Shown piece by piece: positions 42,808 through 54,400 of a stretch of DNA of 64,000 bases. Numbering within the stretch: position 1 is the stretch's first letter; each line of letters begins with the position of its first letter. The translations under genes and the position numbers were made by a program. The notes under the pieces are model-generated. The model ran no database searches and was not told where the DNA came from. It saw only the letters and a program-made list of their open reading frames with translations. Source of the stretch: Chiridota heheva. Its lineage: Eukaryota; Echinodermata; Holothuroidea; Apodida; Chiridotidae. The DNA is taken from positions 1,103,501 to 1,167,500 of the forward strand of contig JAIGNY010000696.1 of assembly GCA_020152595.1 (NCBI GenBank), read 5' to 3'.

Positions 42808-44276
42808 CCCCTACCCCTAAGAAGAGGGCGTCCCCCAAGGTGCATCATCTCTTCAACCTGAGCATTGACAACAGCGCAGACTAGTGCTAAGCTAGACTAT
42901 GGCAATATTGTTCACAACTCTTAACGCAACCACATCCAAAATGAAGCCCTCAGGCTTTGCCTGGTGCCTACAGGACCGCCCCAATCACCAGCCTTTACAT
43001 TAAAGCCAATGAACCCCTCTCTGCTAAGGTAGAAAGCTTAGCTTTTTCTACGCTTTTAGAGCCCTCACCAAAACCCTGTATACAACCTCATTAGGTACCC
43101 CAATTTCTCCAACCTCTCTGATAGGATTAAAACCTTATCCCCTCCCTTCAGCTTACGCATCAAACCCGACCTCCACCCTCTCGGCATCAACCCTGCCACC
43201 TTCTCCTGGCCCACCCCTCCCTTCTATCCCCTGGCCCTCTCCATCACGAAACCCAAATCTCTTCATCAACCAAATCAAAGACCAACTCTCAAACTACACC
43301 TCCATCTACTGTATACTGTTGGCTCCAAGGAAGGCAACAACACAGCTGCTGCTGTTGTCATCCAAGACATCACCCTTAGTAGCAGGCTTCCCGAATACTC
43401 GTCCATCTTATCGGCCGAGGCCATTGTACTCGCCCTCAATTATATTGAGTACTCCCCACTCAGTCACTTTGTCATCTTCTCCGACTCACAAGTCTGTCTT
43501 TACTCAATCTTAAGAGGGATAACCCCACGTCCCATCTCCTCCTCTGTACACTCCTTTCGCCCCCCCTCTGCAGGAAATATCCTTTTCTTCTGGATACCCA
43601 GCAATGTTGGCATCCCCGGCAATAACAAAGCTAATTCAGCCGCTAAGCTTGCCCTCAACCTCCCCCCTTCCTGAAATAAAACTGCTTATTGCTTCCCTTG
43701 TTCGTGATTGTTGGCAAACCTCATGAGACTCCCAAATTGATAACAAACTCCACGACATCCAGCCCACCATTCCCAGCAAACACACCATCCACAATCTTTC
43801 CAGTATTGACAACGTTCACATTACCCGCCTTAGAATAGGTCACACTTACCTCACTCACTCCTACCTCCTTACTGGCTCCCCCACTCCCTCTGCAAAAATT
43901 GCCATTACCCCCTCAGTCCACCACACCCTACTTGCACTTGCCTGCCCCCTGTACAACCTCCCCAAAGCTTCCCTCACCCCTCCATAGCCAAGCTTGTCCA
44001 GAAAAACCCTCTGGATAAAATTATCTCCTTCATTCATCATGCCTCCCTCTACAACCATATTTAGTCCTCCTCTCCCATCTCCTCTACCTACATTTACCCC
44101 CTTTTTTGTATCCCTGCACTTCCTTTCTTGATCCCAGCTTTCTGGCTATTAGCCCCCGTTCTTCTCTCAGACTCCTCCTATTTTCTTTTCTTGCTACCTT
44201 TGGAATGATTGAACCTCTCAGGCACAATTTGATCCTCGTTGTGTTGTGCCCGTTAAGCCCTCTTCAAACAAACAAG
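42808..44276 (+). mobile_element. Copy C of the A/B family, internally deleted
   Basis: It begins in RT (AAGAAGAGGGCGTCCCCCAA), jumps to the later RT part near 42890, and carries RNase H fragments (43312-43680, with FSDS and the FFWIPSNVGIPGN equivalent), the Cys/His end and a 3' UTR with the TTCAAACAAACAAG tail. Multiple frame breaks. Confidence 0.87.
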
Positions 44277-45109
44277 AATTTTGAACAATTTTCAGACTTT
44301 GAATTAGCCATAATCTGCAAAGAATAGTATAATTTATTTATGGGTGGCAAAAAAAATACCCTTTGATTGGTTAAGAGGTGTCAGCTGATAGGTTAATCTG
44401 CATTTCAATGAGATATAGTTAACTGATATATATACATTTCCGACTGAAATGAATATATTACCATTTCATACGCAAGAAATCACAAAGAAAATAGTGAATT
44501 TTTGTCTACAGTAAGTGTATCATCATAAATTCAGAATATTAGTGAAACAAAATAACATTACACACAGTAGGTTAAATCTTTATACAGTAAATTAACACAT
44601 GACTAACAATAATTTCAGCGCTACATGCAATGCATACCTCCACCATATTGAGCAATTGCACCATCGCCAAATATAATACAAGTTCATATCCCAATGAATT
44701 CCCCATCCCCAATACAGTCTACCTCATCCTAGGCCCACTAAGTTTCATACCCCATCCCCTTTGTGATCTACCTTGCCCACCTGCATCCAAAAGACTTCAG
44801 GATTTTCTACATACAGCACCTTCTGACTGATTTCTTCCAAGGTCATACATATCATTGTTTTCACATTTATTCAGGTTAAGCATTCATTATCTTAAATTCC
44901 TTTCATGCAAGATTCACATTCCATCATTTTCTTTTCAGGCCAGAAACTGTTTTTCTTTCTTTGATACCAGCAACCGATTGAATTGATAATATTCAAGAAA
45001 ATGTATTGTTTGGATGTCCTTTCAGGGCACAAAATCATTGTGGAGCATATTTCATTGGGAATTTTTAACCAAGTTCCAAAAAAAATTACCCCAAAATACC
45101 CACTGCTTC
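44277..45109. other. Intergenic/MMAA 3' flank, no feature recognised
   Basis: AT-rich DNA with no exon, array or transposon end identified. Confidence 0.4.
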
Positions 45110-45115
45110 TTTATT
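45110..45115 (-). terminator. MMAA: Candidate MMAA polyadenylation signal AATAAA
   Basis: The plus strand reads TTTATT, that is AATAAA on the gene strand, 80 bp past the family-consistent stop at 45195. The position suits a short 3' UTR. Confidence 0.45.
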
Positions 45116-45194
45116 CCCCCCTGTTCCAATGTATCCCAAATTCAAAACAATTCTTCCTTAAGCACAAACCAAACCACCATACACCCAGATCATG

Positions 45195-45484
45195 CTAGGA
45201 TGATTTTGGTAGATATTTCTCTAACAAGGCATCCGCAGCCATGCCTGGAGTGACCCTACCCTAAGGGCCTTTCTTTCCCATTCTAAAATGTCAGCACTGA
45301 TTCTAGTATCTGTTCTGAACGCTTGCAAAATTCTGTCTTGTATGTGATTCCACATCCAGATCTTCTGTTGTCGTTGTCGCTTTCTTTGAAATTCACCGCT
45401 TTCAGCCATGGCGCTCTTGAATTCTTGCATTTTTGTCCATGCTTTGTCGATTCCAGTGTTGGTCTTTGAAGATATTTGAAGGAC
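45195..45484 (-). CDS. MMAA: MMAA exon 5 (C-terminus), one base short
   Basis: The acceptor ATCTTACAG opens [19 protein letters not shown], continuing through [20 protein letters not shown] to [12 protein letters not shown]. Here the frame slips: as written it ends [11 protein letters not shown] at a TAG (45221-45223), whereas the next frame gives [18 protein letters not shown] and stops at 45195-45197, resembling the family ending. One G appears lost from the G-run at about 45252-45256. Confidence 0.92.
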
Positions 45485-48400
45485 CTGTAAGATGATGGAA
45501 AATTTGAATCAAATTAAAGATTTATGGACAGGAAGCAACAACTTGCGTTAAAATGAAAGAAAGAAAACTACAAACCATGAAAAAGCACAACAATTCATCA
45601 AAATTGGCTATCTTGACTATTTTACAGCATTTTCAATTTCAGGGACTTTTCTTGTACATTTGTGACATCAGCAAGGGAAAACCTGTTCCATATGTTAAAT
45701 TATTGTTTTACAGCCCTTCACCAATGTTCCTTGAATGGCAGCAATTGATTATAACAAAGAGGGTTTTATTCTCTGTCATACCCTCGGTCAAATTTTAGCA
45801 GGAGAAAACAGAAATCAGATTTACATGCAATATTTTGTGTCATTCCATATGTCAACAACATTTCCAAATGTTAAAAATTCTTCAAACTTTGATTAACTCC
45901 GAAGCTGCATTGCATTGATATCATTTCCAGACTATTCTTACTTGTCCATGGCATATACCTTTAAATGATTAATACAGGCGTCAAAAATCCATCTTACATG
46001 AAAGAGGACTTTACAAGGAACAGAACGATGAAGAAAGCATTCATAACTCTTATTCCGTTAAGAAGATATTCATGTTTAAAGCTTGGGTTGTAGAAACGAC
46101 CAGTGTAGTAAGTCTCCTATGGAAGGTTGGTGCCCTCATCCTCCCATCTGTAAGAATTGTTAATGTATTTTAAAGAAAATTTATTTAAATTTTATTTCAA
46201 TTATTTCCCCTCAAACTTTCTCCAGGTGGTAAATTATAATTACCCTTACAAGATTCTATTTTACTACTATCCTGACATAATCAATGGTTTTAAGCAACAA
46301 AATCACAGCAAAAAATATGCAAGAATACATCAAGAATTTGAGGAATCTGAGGCTGTGATGTCACAACTAGTCTGATTTCAGTCGTTTATACACAAATGAT
46401 ACCAAACTTTTAACTTAAAGGAATATTTCCACGTAACTTTATTTCTATGTATTTGATAGAGAAAAGATTGAGAAACAGATTGGTAAAAAAAAGAAGTTGA
46501 TATCTCATTCTTAGAGAAGTTATTGAACTTTAAAGATTTTTCTTGCCCGCATAAAAATGACTTTTGAGTCATCATTATGATGTCATCACAGCGCTTCCTG
46601 TACCAATCTCTCTGTATTTCTTTGAAATCGTCAATTTTTCATAATTCAAATATAAGTTACAAGAACAAATTGGAAAAATTTTTGCAAATTTTATTATACA
46701 CTATTCTTAATACTTTGTGAAAAAAAAAATGTTCCCAATCATTAATAAAAACTAAATTTTTTTCAAACAAATACATAAAGAATAGTACAGAATTGCTGTG
46801 ATGACATTACAATGATGACTTGGACTCAGATCCATAATTTCTTTTATGCAGACAAGAAATTTTTTTAAATTCAGTAATTTCTTGTAGGAAAAGATATTAA
46901 CTTGTTTTTTTCTTTCACCAATCTGTTTCTTTTATTGTCCTCTGTAAAATGTATTAAAATGAAATTCATGGGAATATTCCATTAAATATCTCCCTTACAG
47001 AATAAGATTTTGAATGCTTTCTTTACCATTTTGTTTCTTGTGAAGTCCTCTTTTATACAAGATAAACTTGCTTGATTACTAAACCAATCCTTTAAACAAA
47101 ACGTTAATATTTATGATTTGAATTTAACTTTTTTATATTCAATAACGTTTTGGGTTTTTATATATTTTCAAGTGCTGGAATAAATTACAATTTTCAGGTT
47201 AGAAGGGTCAAAAACAAATGAAACATGCAGACATGTGAAGAGAAATTAAATATGACAAAAACATCTCCGCACAACATAAATTAAATTCAGTTTATTTACT
47301 TGATAGGCCACCAGTCTTTTCATATTTACAACGTGACAATGCTAACAGCAACAAAATAGAACATAATGTCCCTGTTTTGACACAGTGGCGAATGTAGGAT
47401 CGACTGGATAAGGGTTTTTTCATTTTGACTTAGTGACGAATGCCTTTAAACACATATTACTATCATTTATAGGTTTATTTCCTCGTTTTCTATAACTTAA
47501 TAAATTGTTTAAACTGTAAATGATTAATAAATGATTTAAACACAAGAAACAGATACTTTTTAGTCATACTAATTTGCAATTAAACTTTGTGTTAATTGCA
47601 TATCATCACTATGTCAAAACAAAAAAACTACATTTGCACATTTGCCACTATGTCAAAACAGGGACATATAATACATACATTTTCAACAAACTTAAGGTAA
47701 ACTAAATAACACTACTACTCATATCAATCAATTTCTCTTCCAAATACCAAAGTTTTCTCTAAAAATGGCAGATAATAAATAAAAGGGATTTGCCTTTTGT
47801 GCGTAACAATGGGCTAACATAAAAATAGATTGGAATATTCAATGGTATTTAATCTAAATCAGTTGGTCATATGGTTGGTTGGTTGGTTGCTTAATGGCAG
47901 AGCAGTGACTGAGGCTTTAAAGTTCCAAACGACAAGACTGGTGTGCTAGAACTTGAGGAGGAGAAAAGTAGAAAAGAAAAGTAGGGGTAAGAAGGTGAAG
48001 TGGATAAATGGGAGAGTAGAGGATGAGAGGAAAGAAAGTGAAAGGTGGGAATAGAAGGAGGTGGATCTTGTTGTAGAATTCCATTATGCGTATGGTGGGG
48101 ACACCTTTGAAGACATTAGGCAAAGAGGCTTCAGAGTAGTAGTGGGTTCGGATGGGGATAAGATAGGGACAGTCAATGAGGATGTGTTTGATAGAGACTT
48201 GGTCCTGGATTGTACTGTAGGTATCTGGCAACAAATCAATAAGCTTTGAATTGTAAAAAGTAGAAGGAAAAGACAGTCATGTTTGAAGTTGGCAGTTTGA
48301 TCATTTCTTATCAAACTAGAATAATTTAAAGGGCATTCAGTAGAGCTCATACTTCTGCCAAAACCTGTAATTGTATTTTTCTTTTACAGAGACAGACAAA

Positions 48401-51400
48401 CAATTGAACACTGCCCCCAAAAGTTTATCAATTCTTTCTCTGACATTTTCAAAGCCTAACGCCACATTTTACCAAAATACATCTATTTATTATATGGTGA
48501 GAAACAAACAGGCAAAACATAAACTTCACCCAACTTCAATGGGTGTTAGTAATTAAACAAAAGATTATTGTTCCTTTATTCTTATATTAATTATACTGGA
48601 GGATACTTGTCATTTATTGTATTAATTTGAGGTAGCAAAAGGTATATGACACTGCTAGAAACGTTCTCCAAAAGGTATATGCCACTGCTAGAAACGTTCT
48701 CCAAAAGGTATGTGCCACTGCTAGAAACGTTTTCCAAAAGGTATAGGCCACTGCTAGAAACGTTCTCCAAAAGGTATATGCCACTGCTTAGAAACTTTCT
48801 CCAAACGGTATATGCCACTGCTAGAAACAAGGTATATGCCACTGCTAGAAACGTTCATGTTTTATATTCAGTCCTACGTAAAACAGTCTTTTCATTTTGG
48901 AGATGGCATACCTAGTTTCAAGTTGCAGCTAACCAAATATTACAGATTTTATAACATACGTACATTCTTCATGTAAAAGAAGGAAGACGACTCAACTTGT
49001 TATGTAATCCTGTATTTACTGCCTAAATTCAAGTCACTGAAAATGATGAAACTGTCTTTCACAGTTTGTTTGTTTGGTGAGGTTTAACGGCACCACAACG
49101 ATGGTCAATAAGTGCCAGAGAGGTTAGATTATGTCAGAGATGAAAAGAGAATGGAGAAGCTGGGTACAGTGCAGTACGTAGGTGTAAGTCTGGAGAAGGT
49201 TAGCACAAGATAAGTTAGATATAGTTATAGTAGCAGGTATGGTGAAGGGGAGATGACTTTTTCAGTTAGATACCATTTTACAGTTGCATTCTGTTTGGAA
49301 TAAGGTGAATATACCAAAATATTATTAGAATTACTAGCAGTATCTCTCCTCCAAGGAAGATCTGCATGTTCATACATCACAAACTTGCATATAATACTTC
49401 CACACTGAAATCGCAAAAAAAGAAGTATTTTCCACATTTCATATTTTACCTGTGGCCTCCATATATGCGACTTCTGCCTCATCAATTTCAGAGCACTGGT
49501 GTACTCAGCTCTCACCCTCCTGGCAGGGATCAACAGCTCACCATCAGCTTTATTGACCAGAACCAGATCTGCTTTCTCCACGATGCCTCGTTTGATGCCT
49601 TGAAGTTCATCTCCTCCTGCTGGTGGTATGATTAATGCTAACATGTCTACCATATCGGCAACAAGATACTCTGATTGTCCCACACCTGCAAAAAATTAGT
49701 CCATACAATTAATCCAAATACTAGCTAGAAACATCATTGGTTTATATGTTAAAAAATCCATTGAAAATACTGAAAAGAGACAAAACATTTCACAATGTCC
49801 CCATCAACAACGTTAGTTTGTTAAAAATTGCCTATTAAACAGCATTTCAACCTTGAGGTCTTATTATTCAAGACAAATTAGTGACATGAGCAGCTGAATG
49901 AATCTTTATTTTGTTAATACATTGTGTTTTAAGCTTTTGCCACAATACTTTGAAGAAGCACAACAGTATCTGACTAAGATTTTTTTTAAAGTTGATTATA
50001 TCCAAGTTAATATTTGAAAGTGAAAGATCTTCTAGAAATCATGAATGCTTATGTATGAAGCACAGCAAATATGGAATAATTTTAAAATCTATGAACAAGT
50101 CACAATTTCTTTATTGGTTAAAAAAGGAAAAGCAGGTCAGTTTTGAAGTTTGAAAATGGCACTTACAGTTTTTGACATGTGGCTGATCAAATTTTGAATT
50201 AAAGCATTAGTTCAGTGGTCAAGCATGTTTATCTTATATGGAAGAGGACTTCAAAAGAAACAAAAGGGTGAAGAAAGCGTTCAAAAATCTTAATCTGTTA
50301 AGTAGATATCTAAGGTTAAATTTGGTTTCATTTGTGTAGAAACAACTAAAATCAGACTAGTTGTGATGTCATAGCTTCAGATTCCTCAAAGTCTTTATGT
50401 ATTCTATTATATTTTGTCCTGCGATTCTGTGGCTTAAAAATTAGGTGATTTGTCAAAAAAGTAGTAAAACTGAATCTAGGAAGGGTATTAATAATATACC
50501 ACCTGAAGAAAGTTTGAGGATAAATAATTTGAATAGTGAAAAATTAAATAAACTTTTATCAAAATACATAAAGACTTTTGGGAATCAAAGGCTGTGACAT
50601 CACAACTAGTCTTGATTTCAGAAGTTTCTACAGAAATGATACCAAACTTTAAACTTAAGTATCTCTTTAACGGAATAAGATTTTGGAATGCTTTCTTCAC
50701 TATTTTGTTTCTTTTGAAATTCTCTTTTATAAAAGATGAACATGGCTATGACATCACAACTAGTCTGATTATAGTCGTTTATACACAAATGATACCAACT
50801 TTAAACTTAAATATCTGCTTAACAGAATAAGATTTTTGAACCCTTTTGTTTCTTTTGAAGTCCTCTTTCATATAGGATAAACATGCTTGACCACTGAACT
50901 AATCCTTTAAGTTATTAGCAAGTATATGCCAAGCACATATTAAGCACTGTGTTTACAATAGATCATAATAAAGAACATTTTATTCTGTTATATTTTTAAT
51001 AATTGCTTAAGATATGCAAAGGTTATAAACTTTCCAATTAGTAATTTTATATTTATAAAGCAAAACAAATGTGTTTGTTTACTGTACCTACTGTTTCAAC
51101 AAGAACGACATCATACCCAGACCCTTCACACAATAAGATTGTCTCATTTGTTGTCCTTGTGACTCCCCCTAGGGTGCCTGATGAGGGTGATGCTCTGATG
51201 TATGCTCTCTCATCCGAGTAAGTTCAGGCATGCGGGTTTTATCCCCCAAAAGAGAACCTGCGAACAGCAAGCAAAATGAAAATATGATAATAATGACTAC
51301 ATCAATGAATAATGTTCAGTATTATGACACATCTTGTTATATATCACTCTAGATACAAGCACTTTACAACAGAAACTTTTGAGATTCAAAGTTTTGACCA

Positions 51401-54400
51401 ACATCTGATCAAACCCATGACCTTGCCATTTCATGTATGTTTGAAGTCAGAACCATTATACTCTACATATGGAACACTATTGACTGGAACAATAGCATTG
51501 ATGATAACATGAACTCCTAGTAGTTTTCTATAATATCTAATATTCAAAAGTGCATTAAGTCATCCTTCTTAGAAAAAATGTTAGTCGTAGTAATGATCTG
51601 TCATGTCCATGGATTTGAATAACATTAAAAAGCTGACCAAAATAAGAAGTGTCTATTTCTCATTGCTAAGAGTAATCCCTCTGAGGAAAACTGGAACACT
51701 TTACGCAATCAGCAAGATTTGTAAGGATGAGGTTTCAGAAAGCTAATAAACAATTTGTGTTATCAATTGCTAGAAATACTCATTCTAACAAATTTTGGAA
51801 GTACATCGCTGATCAAAAGACATGCTCCTTCTCCTGCCTCTTATTAAGTTGGTGAATCTTATTTGACATGATCCTGCAGTTCTTATTCTACATGATCCTG
51901 CAGTTCTTATTTGACATAACCCTGCAGTTGGCGAATCTTATTTGACATGATCCTGCAGTTGGCGAATCTTATTTGACATGATCCTGCAGTTGGCAAATCT
52001 TATTTGACATAACCCTGCAGTTGGCGAATCTTATTTGACATAACTCTGCAGTTGGCGAATCTTATTTGACATGATCCTGCAGTTGGCGAATCTTATTTGA
52101 CATGATCCTGCAGTTGGCGAATCTTATTTGACATGATCCTGCAGTTGGCGAATCTTATTTGACATGACCCTGCAGTTGGCGAATCTTATTTGACATGATC
52201 CTGCACTTCTTCTTCAACGTTTCTTATTTTGAGTAATGTTTCAGTTGGTGAATCTTAATGCACTTCTTCTTCAACATTCCTTGGGTTGTCCATGCGGGTT
52301 GTCCATACGAACAAATCAACATTGACAATCTATCTCATCTACACATTTCTAATTCTGTGAGTGGCTCACTTGATGTTTCACCCTTTCTAGTGGAAGAGAT
52401 TTTGATTGCCTTAAATAGCTAAATGTGAATAAGTCTGATGGTCCTGAAGGACTATTGCCAGTTTTTATCAAGTGTTCAAAGTATATCTAAGCTTCAATTT
52501 TCTGTAAATTTTTCAACTTCAGTATCAGAATGGTACCTGAAGACTGGAAGAGTGCAAATATTGTGCCTATTTTGAAAGGAGCACCTAAGCCCACGGATTC
52601 TCTCTCAAGTTATAGACCTGTATATCCCACATCAATTATTTGTAAAGTTATGGAGAAAATGGTTGGTAAAAGGCTGATGGATTATATTTCTGTTAATAAC
52701 ATTCATTATGACAATCAGTTGGGATTTTACCAACAAAGGAACTGTGAATTAATGCTTGCAAAAGTGCATTATGTCATCTCTTCTTTGCTTGATTTTCAAA
52801 ATTTAAACAAGTTGATGCTATTTTTCTAGACTTAAGCTATGCTTTTAACAGAGTTTCACACAATAAACTTGATCAAAATTATTCAATTATGGTATTGAAG
52901 GAAATGTACTACATTGGATTCAGGACTTTTTATGGTTGAGAAAGCAGAGGGTGGTTTATCAGGAACATTTTTGGATTAAAACCCTGGTCTACTCTGGTGT
53001 TCCTCAGGCCTGGGGTCACTTTTAGGACCTCTACCTTTCCTGCTTTTTGTGTCTGACATTTCAGAAAGATTTCATCACATTTAGTTCAATTTGCTGACGA
53101 CCATTTGCTTCTTAAACCCATTGCTTGTGAGGATGATCAAGAGTATCTACAGAAAACAAACTTTAGTAAAATATACAAATGGACAATTGATGACCTTCCT
53201 TTCATCATCATCATCATATCGCGCGAACTCGGGCACTGCCGACAAAGATTCTCCACTGCTTGCGATCATCCATGGCACCTGGCAGGACATCTGTTTCAAT
53301 TCCAGTGTCCTTCTCAAGAACATCAATGTAGGTTATTGCTGGCCTACCACGACTTCTTTTTCCATGTTTTGGGTCCCAGAGAAGTGTCTGATGTATGACT
53401 TCATCTCTGCTCCTCCAACAGTGGCCAGCAAATTTAAGGCGCCTTGCCTGGATGACTTCAGAAATAGGCTGTAGGTTTCCATAAAGTTGGCTGTTTGGGA
53501 GGTGCTGTTGCCATGACACACTAAGGGCAAATCTCAGCAATTTTGTGTACTTACCATCCAGTCTCCTTGAAAGTGCATTTGTCATAGTCCATCCCTCAGA
53601 TCCATACAACAGCACACTTTCAACAGCTGCCTTGAAGAAATTGATTTTGAGATTTCTGGAGAGATCACTACGCCATATGTTGCTCAGCTTGGAACAGGCA
53701 GTCCATGCTTTTCCAATTCGGACATCTATGTCTTTCTTGGTGGAGTCTACCCACGAACCAAGATACTGAAAGTTGGTGACTTCCTTTAAATGCTACCAAA
53801 TGTGTGGTCATGCACATTTCCAGGATGAAGTGAAAAGATACTATGTTGGATCTGAACCATTCCCACCAGTGCAGGATTACAAACTATTGGGAGTTTATCT
53901 AGTAACAGTCTCACATTTAATTACCATATTACAGAAACTATATTTGACACAGGGTTACTGGGTTTTATTACCAGATGTACAACATGATTGTAACATAACT
54001 CATTGTTGTTATTGTACAAATCTTTGTTACTTCCTGTTCTTCTTTATTGTGGATCTGTGTGGGCTCCAGCTAAGAGGAGTCACATTGCCAGATTGGAATT
54101 CATTCGAAGGAGGGACACAAGAATTATGTTCAAAAGGATGCACTTCAGCAGCAACATCCAAGTTATCCAGAGAGGCTGAAACTTTTCAACTTCATAAGTG
54201 TAGAGAATTCTATACATTTATGTTGACTTACTGTTGGTCATAAATTTATAACAATCTTTGCCCTTCAAGTTCCCAGAGCCTTTTTATGTGCAGTAAAAGA
54301 GTTCCTGGAAGACTTTAACACTGGCAAGCTAAACCAGATGCCTTCTATAATTCAACTTTTGTTTCTTTTGCTAGACTTTGAAATGACTTGCCAGAGGGAT

